Assembly (NCBI RefSeq): GCF_024362205.1
Contig: NZ_CP101462.1
Coordinates: 524,501-588,500 of the forward strand
Length of the DNA stretch: 64,000 nucleotides
Source: Exiguobacterium aurantiacum
GTDB lineage: Bacteria; Bacillota; Bacilli; Exiguobacteriales; Exiguobacteriaceae
Reading direction: 5' to 3'
Part shown: positions 8,063 to 16,310 of the stretch, piece after piece
Position numbering within the stretch: position 1 is the first letter of the stretch
Layout: each line of letters begins with the position of its first letter
The notes under the pieces: generated by a model
Databases searched by the model: none
Seen by the model: the letters and a program-made list of their open reading frames with translations, nothing else
Told to the model about the DNA's origin: nothing
Made by a program: the position numbers and the translations under genes

Positions 8063-8461
8063 ATGAACCAACAACAACTAGTCGAGCGCGCCCGCCAAGT
8101 GAAAGAGAACGCCTACTCGCCGTATTCAAACTTCCGCGTCGGAGCAGCGCTTCTCATGAAGGACGGAACGGTCATCGACGGCGTCAACGTCGAGAACGTC
8201 TCGTTCGGTGCGACGAACTGTGCCGAGCGTACGGCCATCTTCACAGCGGTCGCGCAAGGTTATAAAAAAGGTGACTTCGAAGCCGTCGCGGTGTCAGGGG
8301 ACACGGTCGACTTCTTGCCGCCGTGCAGCATCTGCCGCCAAGTGCTCGTCGAGTTCGGCGACCCAGACTTCAAAGTGTTGCTCACGAACGGCAACGCCGA
8401 CGTGAAAGAAGTGACGCTGGAAGAGCTCGTCCCGCTCGCGTTCACAGAACTCGAGATGTGA
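8063..8461 (+). CDS. cdd: Cytidine deaminase
   Basis: This 132-residue enzyme matches the tetrameric cytidine deaminase of Bacilli in length and motifs. The zinc site is CAE at residues 53-55 (Cys53 ligand, Glu55 proton shuttle) plus PCSIC with Cys88 and Cys91. It hydrolyses cytidine and deoxycytidine to uridine and deoxyuridine for pyrimidine salvage in the cytoplasm. The ATG at 8063 follows AGAGAGGA. An in-frame codon far upstream at 7976 would give an unusual extension and is rejected. The gene is monocistronic with its own promoter and terminator. In Bacillus cdd lies with era and dgk, so its position here is different. Confidence 0.93.
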   Translation: MNQQQLVERARQVKENAYSPYSNFRVGAALLMKDGTVIDGVNVENVSFGATNCAERTAIFTAVAQGYKKGDFEAVAVSGDTVDFLPPCSICRQVLVEFGDPDFKVLLTNGNADVKEVTLEELVPLAFTELEM

Positions 8462-8463
8462 TA

Positions 8464-8496
8464 CAAAATGCTGAGCCCGCGGGCTCAGCATTTTTG
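8464..8496. terminator. Terminator after cdd, usable in both directions
   Basis: ATGCTGAGCCCG and CGGGCTCAGCAT form a near-perfect palindromic stem with flanking A and T runs. It serves cdd and the convergent deacetylase gene. Confidence 0.85.
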
Positions 8497-8497
8497 T

Positions 8498-9226
8498 TTA
8501 CCGATGTGGTTTCCATTTATTGAAGAAGTTGTGCGGATTTTTAAGGCCATGCAACGTTCCGAACTCGTAGCCACGTTTTTTCGCTTTCGCGTTGCGGATG
8601 ATATAGTCGAGCGCGGTCGGGGTGATGGAATGATCGTGGGTCAGGATGATCGAGGCAATTCTTGCTTTATAGTTCGCATCGAGCCGAGCAAACACTTGGT
8701 TTTGGACGCGGCGGTTGTCCGTCTTATACCGGTAGTCGAGACTGTCGATATTCCAGTCCCACATTTGAAAGCCCGCTTTCGTCATCGCGCGCCGATGCGC
8801 CAGCGTCATGTACGGGTCGCTGCCGTATGGAGTGCGGACGATGTTTGATTTGACACCCGTCACTTTGAAGACGAGCTTTTGGACGTCCTGCATCTCGCGC
8901 ACGGCCGTCGTCGGTGTCCGGTAAAATTTGTGCCGGTCGTGCGTCATCCCGTGAAGCGCGATGAGATGACCTTCTGCGACGATTCGTCTGAGCATTTTCT
9001 CGTTGCCTTTGATGTTGTTGCCGAGAATAAAAAACGTGGCTTTGACCTTATGTTTCTTCAACACATCGAGCAAAGCGCCGGTTTGACGGTGCGGACCGTC
9101 GTCGAACGTCAAATAGATGAGGCTGCGGTCGTTGTACGCTTTCGGTGTCGCCGCTTCTGTGTGCGACAGGGGACTGATCAACAGAATCGCCAACACGAAC
9201 AAAATCAAACGTTTTCTCATCATCAT
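8498..9226 (-). CDS. Secreted polysaccharide deacetylase (NodB domain), paralogue A
   Basis: This 242-residue protein has an N-terminal signal peptide (residues 1-26, ending near HTEAA). The NodB/CE4 domain shows all motifs: TFDDGP (40-45), HGMTH (metal-binding HxxxH), RTPYG, WDWNIDSLDY and ILTHDHS. It should remove N-acetyl groups from a cell-wall or capsular polysaccharide outside the membrane. Three methionine codons are consecutive at the start; AAGGAAGG sits 5 to 11 nt upstream of them, so 9226, 9223 or 9220 are all possible. A closely similar paralogue lies 0.7 kb away in the same orientation, with a small membrane protein gene between them. Confidence 0.85.
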   Translation of the reverse strand: MMMRKRLILFVLAILLISPLSHTEAATPKAYNDRSLIYLTFDDGPHRQTGALLDVLKKHKVKATFFILGNNIKGNEKMLRRIVAEGHLIALHGMTHDRHKFYRTPTTAVREMQDVQKLVFKVTGVKSNIVRTPYGSDPYMTLAHRRAMTKAGFQMWDWNIDSLDYRYKTDNRRVQNQVFARLDANYKARIASIILTHDHSITPTALDYIIRNAKAKKRGYEFGTLHGLKNPHNFFNKWKPHR

Positions 9227-9548
9227 ACACACCTTCCTGATGTAAACCAGTGGTGTTAGACGGTGCCGGCATGATTGACGTTAGTCTTTACCCGATTCAA
9301 GTTCACGACACTACACATGTGGACGACAAATACTCGATGTTTCCCGAGACGTTGAGGTATATCAGGAGACGATCCCAATCGAGATGAATAACGTGTAGAT
9401 CGTTAGCTTTTTAGTCATGGTAGCGCTTTTTAAAATAGGAGTATCTCAAACTAGATCCGCCGCACAAATGAAATACCTGAATAAAAGGATATTAATGACA
9501 AAAGACGAATAAATAATACCATCAAATCAACCAAAACAAAGGAGCGTA
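9227..9548. other. 322-bp intergenic region
   Basis: It holds the upstream region of the deacetylase gene (minus strand) and that of the small membrane protein gene (plus strand, AAAGGAGCG ribosome site at about 9538). I see no further gene, repeat or clear regulatory motif. Confidence 0.5.
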
Positions 9549-9830
9549 ATGTACTTGAATCTAAAATATAGTAAGTACTCTCTCTTATTAAGTGTGATTG
9601 GGATTTTTATAGCCTATATGATTTTCCCACCATTTAATATCACATTCGGAAAGTGGTCGATGATTGCTATTCCAATTGGTTTTATTATTTATTTGATTGG
9701 TATCGTCTATGGGATTACTGCTTTTCGTCTGAAAGAAAAAGGGTTTATGAAATATGTTTCCTTACTCTCTCTTCCTTTAGGCGTGCTATATATCGTCTTC
9801 ATGTTTTACTTGTTCGGAGGAGAAATTTAA
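9549..9830 (+). CDS. Small membrane protein of unknown function
   Basis: The 93-residue product consists largely of three hydrophobic segments (about residues 9-28, 37-60 and 68-90) joined by short charged loops. It begins after AAAGGAGCG with normal spacing. It sits between two paralogous deacetylase genes but on the opposite strand, so co-transcription is excluded. The DNA is more AT-rich than its neighbours, which suggests a later insertion between the duplicated genes. I do not recognise a family. Confidence 0.6.
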   Translation: MYLNLKYSKYSLLLSVIGIFIAYMIFPPFNITFGKWSMIAIPIGFIIYLIGIVYGITAFRLKEKGFMKYVSLLSLPLGVLYIVFMFYLFGGEI

Positions 9831-9912
9831 TTGAATGGACTCATTTCATTTCTGGTGTAGTTCCCTTTAACCATTGGAATGAAGCTTCGGTCGTTATGTC
9901 TAGTAATTGAGT

Positions 9913-9947
9913 AATGCCCCGCATCCATCGATGCGGGGCATTTTTCA
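9913..9947. terminator. Bidirectional terminator
   Basis: AATGCCCCGCATC and GATGCGGGGCATT pair perfectly around a 4-nt loop and are followed by TTT. It lies between the small membrane protein gene and the convergent second deacetylase gene. Confidence 0.85.
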
Positions 9948-10661
9948 TTCATTCGGTTCCCACGGATTGAAAAAGTTGTACGCGGGATGCACGCCTTCTA
10001 ACGTCTGGAACTCATAGTCGCGTTCTTTCGCATAGCGGATAATCGTATCGAGCGCCTTCGGGGTCATCGAGTGATCGTGTGCCAAAATGATGGAGGCGAT
10101 ATTCAGCTCGTAATTCGCCTCGAGCCGATTGAACACACGCTGCTCGATCGGAGCGTTGTCTTTCTTATAGATATGGTCGAGACTACCGACGTTCCAGTCC
10201 CAAATCTCAAAACCGGCCTCGTCCATCGCTTGCCAGTGCGCAGGTGTCATGCCTGCGTCACTACCGTAAATCGTGCGGGCCATATTCGTATGGATGCCTG
10301 TCACTTCAAAAATGAGGCGTTGTACGTCCTTCATTTGACGCACGGCCGTCATCGGCGACGCATAAAACTCCTCGCGCACGTGTGTCATCCCATGCAGGGC
10401 GATGAGATGGCCATCGGCGACGATGCGTCGGATGAGGTGCTCATTCCCCTCGATATTCTTCCCGAGGATGAAGAATGTCGCTTTCACCCGATGCTTCTTC
10501 AAGACGTCAAGCAACGCTCCCGTCTTCCGGTTCGGCCCGTCATCGAGCGTCAAATAGATGAGACTGCGGTCGTTATAAGCTTTCGGTTTCGGGATCGCCG
10601 CCTGAGTCAGGGAGCTGATTAACAAAAAGATGGACATGAGTAAAATGACGCGTTTCTTCAT
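9945..10661 (-). CDS. Secreted polysaccharide deacetylase-like protein, paralogue B with altered motifs
   Basis: The 238-residue protein has a signal peptide (residues 1-22) and a NodB-type domain clearly related to the gene at 8498. Motif 1 reads TLDDGP (38-43) instead of TFDDGP, and the metal-binding HGMTH is kept. Motif 3 reads RTIYG where paralogue A has RTPYG. The WDWN motif is followed by VGSLDH, so an Asp present in paralogue A is now Gly. The final ILAHDHS is retained. The metal site therefore looks intact while the substrate groove differs. The ATG at 10661 follows GAGGGAG; a longer reading from 10727 would place extra residues before an evident signal peptide. Activity is uncertain. 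Confidence 0.8.
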   Translation of the reverse strand: MKKRVILLMSIFLLISSLTQAAIPKPKAYNDRSLIYLTLDDGPNRKTGALLDVLKKHRVKATFFILGKNIEGNEHLIRRIVADGHLIALHGMTHVREEFYASPMTAVRQMKDVQRLIFEVTGIHTNMARTIYGSDAGMTPAHWQAMDEAGFEIWDWNVGSLDHIYKKDNAPIEQRVFNRLEANYELNIASIILAHDHSMTPKALDTIIRYAKERDYEFQTLEGVHPAYNFFNPWEPNE

Positions 10662-10749
10662 TCTCAAAAAACTCCCTCGAGGCAAAAAGTGGGTGACATG
10701 GCATCGGTATGAAGCATAGAATACCACAAAAAGGATTCAAAAATGAAGC

Positions 10750-10782
10750 TAAAAATGCCCCTGACGTGGAAGGTCAGGGGCG
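10750..10782 (-). terminator. Terminator of the MBL-fold hydrolase gene
   Basis: On the minus strand, GCCCCTGAC pairs with GTCAGGGGC around a 7-nt loop and is followed by ATTTTTA. Confidence 0.8.
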
Positions 10783-10790
10783 TCGTTTCG

Positions 10791-11549
10791 TTAGCGTGAA
10801 ATCGTCTCGCCATCTTCTGGAACGATGAGTTGATCGGCGAAGCTGTGTGAGGCCGCATAGGCACGTAAGTCAGGACGCGACAGGTTCCAATGATTGACCG
10901 CTTCCATATGGACCGCGATAATCGTCGCGGCTGGAGCCGTCTCATGCACAAGGCGGACGTCCTCTTCGTTCATGACGAGCGAGCCACCTTCGACGAATTG
11001 GTTGTCCCCGGCGTTGACGACGATGACTGCTGGTTGATGCGCTTGAATCGTCTTGGCGACTTCGTCATACCAGACCGTGTCCCCAGCGACATAGAGCGTC
11101 TGTTCCGAAGGATGGGTGAAGACGACACCGCACACGAGACCGGCCATTTCTAAAATCGGACCGCGTCCGTGCTCACCTGCTGTCTTCGTGAGGCTGATTC
11201 CTTCGAATGCTGTCGTGTCGCTCAACACGGTCACGTTCGTGAAGCCGTCGCCTTCGATGACAGTCAAATCGTCCTCGTTTTGAACGAACAGCGGGATCGC
11301 TTTCGGCAGAACTTGTTTGGCGACCTCGTCGTAGTGGTCGAGATGCAGGTGGGTCAAGATGACGGCGTCGATGCCTGTCAAAATGTCGTCAATCGCGATT
11401 GGCAGGTCGGCCAATGGATTAGCGTCTTGCCGTGCCGAGTTCGGGAACGGGGGATAGGCGCCTTTCTCCCCGAGGAACGGGTCGATGAGGAACGTCTTTC
11501 CGGCGTATTCAACGCGGAGTGTGGCATTACGGATCAGTTGTACGTGCAT
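10791..11549 (-). CDS. Metallo-beta-lactamase-fold hydrolase (UlaG/YtkL-like)
   Basis: The 252-residue protein carries the MBL metal motif THLHLDHYD (around residue 80) and further His/Asp residues in GEHGRGP, AGDTVWYD and AVHMEAVNHW, as in the UlaG/RomA-like branch of metal-dependent hydrolases. It is expected to be a cytoplasmic hydrolase of phosphodiester or lactone substrates; the substrate is unknown. The ATG at 11549 follows AAAAGGAGAG; a longer frame from 11594 is rejected. It is divergent from an Lrp/AsnC-family regulator, which may control it. Confidence 0.82.
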   Translation of the reverse strand: MHVQLIRNATLRVEYAGKTFLIDPFLGEKGAYPPFPNSARQDANPLADLPIAIDDILTGIDAVILTHLHLDHYDEVAKQVLPKAIPLFVQNEDDLTVIEGDGFTNVTVLSDTTAFEGISLTKTAGEHGRGPILEMAGLVCGVVFTHPSEQTLYVAGDTVWYDEVAKTIQAHQPAVIVVNAGDNQFVEGGSLVMNEEDVRLVHETAPAATIIAVHMEAVNHWNLSRPDLRAYAASHSFADQLIVPEDGETISR

Positions 11550-11667
11550 AGAAAAATCTCTCCTTTTAGCTATAATGTATGTACAGTCTAACAAGCAGCC
11601 GTCTTTTCATACATAACACGAATCAAGTGTTTGGACGGATTGGCTTGAATCGTGAAAGGAGTCACCT

Positions 11668-12075
11668 ATGCTCGATCCAACAGATCGCCTCATCATCGAG
11701 GCGTTACAGGCGAACAGCCGGATAACGATGAAAGAACTCGGGGCACACGTGCACTTGACCGGGCAGGCGACGGCGACGCGCGTCAAGAAGCTCGAAGACC
11801 TCGGCATCATCGAAGGATATACGATTCGCGTGAACGAGGACAAGCTCGGGTTACCGGTCCACGCGATGATCACCATCTTTACGTCGAGCACATTCCACGA
11901 CCCGTATCTCATGTTCCTCGAGGAACACCGGCCGTACGTCCGCAATAACTACAAGGTGAGCGGGGACGGCTGTTACGTCTTGGAGTGCCGATTCCCGTCG
12001 AACCAAGAGCTGAACGCCTTTTTGGACGGGCTCAGCAAGTACGTCAATTATAAGTTGTCGATTGTCATTAACTGA
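11668..12075 (+). CDS. Lrp/AsnC-family transcriptional regulator
   Basis: This 135-residue protein opens with the Lrp helix-turn-helix (LDPTDRLIIEALQANSRITM then TATRVKKLEDLGIIEGYT, residues 2-50). A RAM/AsnC effector domain follows, with the VSGDGCYVLEC strand. It probably binds an amino acid or related small molecule as an octamer-type regulator. It is divergent from the MBL hydrolase gene, which is the most likely target besides itself. A GAAAGGAGT ribosome site precedes the ATG. Confidence 0.87.
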   Translation: MLDPTDRLIIEALQANSRITMKELGAHVHLTGQATATRVKKLEDLGIIEGYTIRVNEDKLGLPVHAMITIFTSSTFHDPYLMFLEEHRPYVRNNYKVSGDGCYVLECRFPSNQELNAFLDGLSKYVNYKLSIVIN

Positions 12076-12077
12076 CG

Positions 12078-12115
12078 AAGGACCTGTGAATCGCTTGATT
12101 CACAGGTCCTTTTTC
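12078..12115. terminator. Bidirectional terminator
   Basis: AAGGACCTGTGAATC and GATTCACAGGTCCTT pair perfectly around GCTT. T runs follow on the plus strand, and on the minus strand it ends the convergent GntR gene. Confidence 0.88.
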
Positions 12116-12833
12116 AATGTCTTCGTCCGGCGCGGATGATGAAGCGATATTCTTCACTCTTGAAATACGTTTCTGTGAACTCAAACCGACTGCCATCCAT
12201 AAGAAACGAATAGAGTTCGACTTTGAGTACGGGCGTTCGTTCACTCACTCCGAGCATCTCGGCAATCTCTTTTGTCGGGAGCACCGGGATGAACTCTTGG
12301 ACGCTGTCCGCAATCTTGAACTGTTTGACGTCTTCGATATAGGCGTACTTCGATTGCGACATCACTTCGTACGTCAAGTCGGGGAACAGCTTTAGCGGCA
12401 AGTATGTGTCCTCGACGATGAGCGGTTCGCCGTCTGCGAATCGTTGGCGCCTCACGTAGAAGACGAGCTCGCCATCTTCGAGTTCGAGTGCCTCTCGCAC
12501 TTTCTCACTCGGTGGCTGCAACGTGAAGGTGAGCACTTTGTTCGTCACTTCTTTCCCTTCTCGTTTCATGTCTTCGGTGAAGCTTTTTAATTCGTACATG
12601 TTGTGTTCAATCTTTTCGGACTGGACGTATGTGCCGCTGCCCTGTCGTTTCCATAAGAGACCTTCCTCTTGGAGCAATTTGACCGCCTGGCGGACAGTCA
12701 CTCGACTGACGCTGAACTCTTCGACGAGTTGAGCCTCGGTCGGGATCGCCTCACCGGGCGCCCACGTGCCGGATTCGATAAACATGCGCATTTTGTGGGC
12801 GACTTGTTGGTAGAGCGGTGATTTTGCTTTCAT
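12114..12833 (-). CDS. GntR-family (HutC/TreR subfamily) regulator of the maltose PTS operon
   Basis: This 239-residue regulator has an N-terminal winged helix (SPLYQQVAHKMR.. to GSGTYVQSEK, residues 5-72) with VTVRQAVKLLQEEGLL as recognition region. A UTRA ligand-binding domain follows from about residue 95. It is divergent from the 6-phospho-alpha-glucosidase and PTS transporter genes and is therefore their likely repressor, perhaps relieved by a phosphosugar. In Bacillus subtilis the equivalent malARP (glv) operon uses an RpiR-family activator, so the regulator class here is different (established for B. subtilis; the comparison is mine). Confidence 0.87.
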   Translation of the reverse strand: MKAKSPLYQQVAHKMRMFIESGTWAPGEAIPTEAQLVEEFSVSRVTVRQAVKLLQEEGLLWKRQGSGTYVQSEKIEHNMYELKSFTEDMKREGKEVTNKVLTFTLQPPSEKVREALELEDGELVFYVRRQRFADGEPLIVEDTYLPLKLFPDLTYEVMSQSKYAYIEDVKQFKIADSVQEFIPVLPTKEIAEMLGVSERTPVLKVELYSFLMDGSRFEFTETYFKSEEYRFIIRAGRRH

Positions 12834-12862
12834 GACTGACCCTCCGATTTCGACCTGAATTC

Positions 12863-12875
12863 ATACTTCTAGTAT
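12863..12875. promoter_or_regulatory. Candidate operator for the GntR-family regulator
   Basis: ATACT-TCT-AGTAT is a small inverted repeat about 30 bp upstream of the GntR start, continuing into ATACACAAAG. It is placed where autoregulation would be expected. The assignment is by position only. Confidence 0.35.
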
Positions 12876-12882
12876 ACACAAA

Positions 12883-12896
12883 GTAAAACGTTTTCA
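12883..12896. promoter_or_regulatory. Probable cre site (CcpA)
   Basis: GTAAAACGTTTTCA matches the catabolite-responsive consensus TGWAANCGNTNWCA except for its first two bases. It sits just upstream of the -35 region of the maltose operon, consistent with glucose repression. Confidence 0.6.
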
Positions 12897-12905
12897 AAAA
12901 TATTG

Positions 12906-12962
12906 TTGACGTTTAAAATAATATGTATTAAATTTGTATTGTAATCAATTAGATATGTATTA
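12906..12962 (+). promoter_or_regulatory. Promoter region of the maltose operon with a direct repeat
   Basis: TTGACG (12906-12911) is a -35 candidate, with TTAAAT at 12928-12933 as a weak -10 (16-bp gap). ATATGTATTA occurs at 12921-12930 and again at 12953-12962. The repeat brackets the likely start site and may be bound by the GntR protein. Confidence 0.45.
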
Positions 12963-12979
12963 GAAAGGGGAACGCACAC

Positions 12980-14329
12980 ATGAAACAAGGACAACGCCTT
13001 GTCGTCGTCGGTGGCGGCAGCACGTACACAATCGGTATGATTATGAGCTTGATCGAAGAGAAGGCTCACTTCCCACTACGTTCAATCACGTTTTACGATA
13101 CGGATGGTGAGCGCCAGGAGCGTGTCGCCAAAGCGACTGAAATCATCTTGCGTGAGCATTACCCAGAGCTCGAGCTGTTCGAGTATACGACGGACAAAGA
13201 ATACGCCTTCCGCGACAAAGATTTCTTCTTCGTCCAAATCCGGACGGGCGGCCTGGAAATGCGCGAGAAAGATGAACAGATTCCGCTCCGTCACGGCGTG
13301 GTTGGACAAGAGACGTGTGGACCGGGCGGGATGTCGTACGGGATGCGGTCGATTGGGGACATGATTGATCTCGTCGCAGACATCCGCCAAGGCTCACCGG
13401 ACGGTTGGATCTTAAATTATACGAACCCGGCCGCAATCGTCGCAGAGGCGTTGAAGCGTGCCTATCCGAATGACAAAAAGATTTTGAATATCTGTGATAT
13501 GCCGGCCGCAATCATGGTGAGCTACGCGAAAATTCTCGGCAAAGAGATTTGGGATCTCGTGCCGGAATACTTCGGCCTCAACCACTTCGGTTGGTTCACA
13601 GGCATCTATGACAAAGAAGGCAACGAATTGACGGAAGACATCAAGCGCGCCATCTTAGAGGACGGGTTCATCCCAGAAGATTCAGAGATCGCAAACGACC
13701 CATCTTGGATCAAGACGTTCAAGCAAGTCGAGAAGATGCTCACCGATTTCCCGGAATATTTGCCGAACACGTATCTTCAGTATTATTTGTACCCGTCCGA
13801 CATGGCGGAGAAGGAAGACGTGGAGAACACGCGGGCCCGTCAAGTCATCAACGGCCGCCAACAACGTGTCTTCTTGATGTGCGATCAAATCATCGCTGAC
13901 GACTCACTTGAGAACGTGCATCTTGAAGTCGACATCCACGGTTGCTACATGATTCGCGTCGCAGCGTCACTCGCCTACAACAATGGCGATATCTTCATCG
14001 TCATGGTGAAAAACGACGGCATCATCGCTAACTTGCCGGATGATGCGATGGTCGAAGTGCCGGCGATGCTCACGAACCGTGGACCGAAGCCGTTCGCTGT
14101 CGGACACATTCCTCGCTTCTATAAAGGGATGATCGAAGGACAGCTCGCCTACGAACAGCTCGTCGTCGACGCCTATTTCGAGAATAGCTATGAAAAGGCA
14201 CTCCAGGCACTCACGCTCAACCGGACCGTCGTCGATGCGCCGGTCGCCCGTCAAATCCTTGACGATTTGATTAACGAGAACGAGAACTATTGGCCGGCCC
14301 TCAAACAACGGGAGACGGTCGCACGCTAA
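12980..14329 (+). CDS. malA: 6-phospho-alpha-glucosidase (GH4, maltose-6'-phosphate hydrolase)
   Basis: The 449-residue protein matches Bacillus GlvA/MalA almost end to end. The NAD-binding loop is GGGST at residues 11-15. The diagnostic ICDMP of GH4 alpha-glucosidases places metal ligand Cys172 and catalytic Asp173; the second metal ligand His202 lies in GLNHFGW, and Tyr265 lies in NTYLQYY. The enzyme uses NAD and Mn2+ to cleave maltose-6'-phosphate to glucose and glucose-6-phosphate by an oxidation-elimination route. It is followed by the matching PTS transporter and preceded by a cre site. AAAGGGG supports the ATG at 12980. Confidence 0.93.
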   Translation: MKQGQRLVVVGGGSTYTIGMIMSLIEEKAHFPLRSITFYDTDGERQERVAKATEIILREHYPELELFEYTTDKEYAFRDKDFFFVQIRTGGLEMREKDEQIPLRHGVVGQETCGPGGMSYGMRSIGDMIDLVADIRQGSPDGWILNYTNPAAIVAEALKRAYPNDKKILNICDMPAAIMVSYAKILGKEIWDLVPEYFGLNHFGWFTGIYDKEGNELTEDIKRAILEDGFIPEDSEIANDPSWIKTFKQVEKMLTDFPEYLPNTYLQYYLYPSDMAEKEDVENTRARQVINGRQQRVFLMCDQIIADDSLENVHLEVDIHGCYMIRVAASLAYNNGDIFIVMVKNDGIIANLPDDAMVEVPAMLTNRGPKPFAVGHIPRFYKGMIEGQLAYEQLVVDAYFENSYEKALQALTLNRTVVDAPVARQILDDLINENENYWPALKQRETVAR

Positions 14330-14334
14330 AGACG

Positions 14335-14353
14335 AAGGGGATTCATTCCCCTT
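14335..14353 (+). terminator. Weak hairpin between malA and the PTS gene
   Basis: AAGGGGA pairs with TCCCCTT around a 5-nt loop, followed only by an imperfect T run (TGTTCGTTTTG). It may stabilise the upstream mRNA or partly terminate, reducing transporter expression relative to malA. Confidence 0.45.
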
Positions 14354-14400
14354 TGTTCGTTTTGTGAATTGATAACGCTTACACAAGAGGAGTGAATCAA

Positions 14401-15954
14401 ATGAGTCAATGGTTCGGGGTATTTCAAAAGTTCGGGAAGGCGCTCATGGTGCCAGTCGCGCTCTTGCCGGCGGCCGGTATTTTACTTGGTCTCGGCGCGG
14501 CGCTAACAGGTCCGCTTGCAGAAAGTTGGAAGTTTTTGCAGAACGGGACGGTCGAAGCGATTAGTGCCGGGATGCTTCAAATCGGGCTGAGTATCTTCGC
14601 CAACTTGCCAATCATCTTTGCGATTGGCGTCGCGGTTGGTCTTTCCGGCGGGTCGGGAATTGCGGCACTTGCCGCACTCGTCGGCTACGTCATCATGAAC
14701 ACGACGATCTCGATTGCCCTTGGGATCACACTGGAAATGGCGGCGGAGAGCGGGGAGTACGGCATGTTGCTCGGTATCCCGTCACTTGAGACGGGTGTGC
14801 TTGGCGGGATTGCGGTCGGCTTGCTTGCGGTCTGGGTGTATAAGAAATTCCATACGTTCAACCCGCCAGAGATGCTCGGCTTTTTCGCCGGAGATCGTTC
14901 GGTCGGTATCGTCATGGTATTCTTTTCCATCTTGCTCGGTTTCTTTATGATGCTCATTTGGCCGCCGATTCAGACCGGCCTCACGGCGATGGCGAACGTC
15001 ATCGCGAGTGATGCGACGAATCCGGCTTACGTCGGGTTATACGGAATGCTCGAACGCTTATTGATTCCGACCGGATTACATCACATCTGGTACGCACCGT
15101 TCTTATGGACGTCACTTGGCGGCACGGCGACGGTTGGCGGTTCGATTGTGAGCGGGGACCAATATATTTTCCTCGCCCAAATCGCAGAAGGTGTCGACGT
15201 GACGGCCGGACGCTTTATGGCCGGCAAGTTCCCAATCGTCATGTTCGGTCTTCTTGGAGCGGCGTTCGCCATGTACCGTCAGGCCGATCCGGACAAGCGT
15301 CCCGTCGTGCGTGGTCTCTTGCTCGCAGCGGCAGGGACGGCGTTCTTGACCGGGATCACCGAACCGATCGAGTTCACGTTCTTATTCATTGCACCACTCC
15401 TTTACGTCGTGCACAGTGTGTTGACAGGGGTGTCGTTTGCGCTCATGTACGCTCTTGACGCCCACATCGGCTGGGCCGGTGGCTCGGGATTGATTGACTA
15501 TGTCTTGGTGAATGTGTTGCCAGGGACGCCGCGCTGGTGGATGAACCTCGTCGTTGGGGCCGGATTCTTCTTCGTCTATTACGGCATCTTCACGTTCGCG
15601 ATTAAAAAGTGGAACTTGGCGACGCCAGGTCGAGGGGGGCAAGAGACGAAACTGTTTACCCGCAAAGACTACAATGAAAAGAAATCAGAAAAGACATCAA
15701 TCCAAACGACGGCACTTGCCATTCAAGAGGCGCTCGGTGGCCGTGACAATATCATCGACATCGATGCCTGTTTCACACGTCTCCGTGTTGAATTGAAAGA
15801 CGTGTCACAAATCGATGAGGACGAGTTGAAGGCACTTGGGGCAGCCGGCGTCGTGAAAGTGAAAAACAACATTCAGGCCATCTTTGGGGGACGCTCGGAT
15901 TTGTACAAGAATGAGTTGCTCAAACTGCATAAAGAGATGGACCAAGCGAATTGA
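14401..15954 (+). CDS. malP: PTS alpha-glucoside (maltose) transporter EIICB
   Basis: This 517-residue protein has an EIIC membrane domain (about ten hydrophobic segments, residues 15-410, with the GITEPIEFTF motif near residue 325) and a C-terminal EIIB domain with the phosphorylated Cys in DACFTRLRV near residue 460. It imports and phosphorylates maltose or a related alpha-glucoside; the EIIA function must come from another protein. I chose the ATG at 14401 over the GTG at 14392 because AGAGGAG overlaps the GTG and is properly spaced from the ATG. It is co-oriented with malA and belongs to the same catabolite-controlled unit. Confidence 0.9.
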   Translation: MSQWFGVFQKFGKALMVPVALLPAAGILLGLGAALTGPLAESWKFLQNGTVEAISAGMLQIGLSIFANLPIIFAIGVAVGLSGGSGIAALAALVGYVIMNTTISIALGITLEMAAESGEYGMLLGIPSLETGVLGGIAVGLLAVWVYKKFHTFNPPEMLGFFAGDRSVGIVMVFFSILLGFFMMLIWPPIQTGLTAMANVIASDATNPAYVGLYGMLERLLIPTGLHHIWYAPFLWTSLGGTATVGGSIVSGDQYIFLAQIAEGVDVTAGRFMAGKFPIVMFGLLGAAFAMYRQADPDKRPVVRGLLLAAAGTAFLTGITEPIEFTFLFIAPLLYVVHSVLTGVSFALMYALDAHIGWAGGSGLIDYVLVNVLPGTPRWWMNLVVGAGFFFVYYGIFTFAIKKWNLATPGRGGQETKLFTRKDYNEKKSEKTSIQTTALAIQEALGGRDNIIDIDACFTRLRVELKDVSQIDEDELKALGAAGVVKVKNNIQAIFGGRSDLYKNELLKLHKEMDQAN

Positions 15955-15956
15955 AA

Positions 15957-15990
15957 AAAGAGCTCAACCGATTTACGGTTGGGCTCTTTG
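15957..15990. terminator. Terminator after the PTS gene
   Basis: AAAGAGCTCAACCG pairs with CGGTTGGGCTCTTT around ATTTA, with one wobble position. It separates the maltose operon from convergent genes. Confidence 0.82.
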
Positions 15991-16005
15991 TCCGAGATGA
16001 GAAGG

Positions 16006-16275
16006 TTAGTTCATAACCGACGAGGCACGATAAAATTGAGAGCCTTTGATAAGTGTCGATGTGACGAGACCGATGGCGAGCGGCAATGTGATGACACCGA
16101 TGCCTTGCTCGGTGACGATCATGTTGCCTTCCTCATAATAGCCTTTCAAGTAGAACAGCCCAGAACCAATCGTCTCGTTCAACTCGAGTGTCGAGACGTT
16201 GAGGTACACCATGAGGGCGAATAGCGAGATGACACTGATTGAGATGAATAATTTTGAAAACGATAGCTTGATCAT
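16006..16275 (-). CDS. Small membrane protein next to the surface repeat protein
   Basis: The 89-residue product has two hydrophobic segments (about residues 7-27 and 58-77) separated by a short hydrophilic loop with NETIGSGLFYLKGYYEEGN. The ATG at 16275 follows AAAAAGGAG with a 7-nt gap; a longer frame starting at 16314 would overlap the upstream gene. It lies just downstream of the giant surface protein gene and is probably in the same transcription unit. If so, the IS insertion may reduce its expression. No family recognised. Confidence 0.6.
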   Translation of the reverse strand: MIKLSFSKLFISISVISLFALMVYLNVSTLELNETIGSGLFYLKGYYEEGNMIVTEQGIGVITLPLAIGLVTSTLIKGSQFYRASSVMN

Positions 16276-16310
16276 GCGAACACTCCTTTTTAATTTCATT
16301 TCTATTGAAA

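Noticed and set aside
14335-14360. Full terminator between malA and the PTS gene
   Set aside because: The stem is short and the T run is interrupted. The gene order makes co-transcription more likely, so it is listed only as a weak hairpin.
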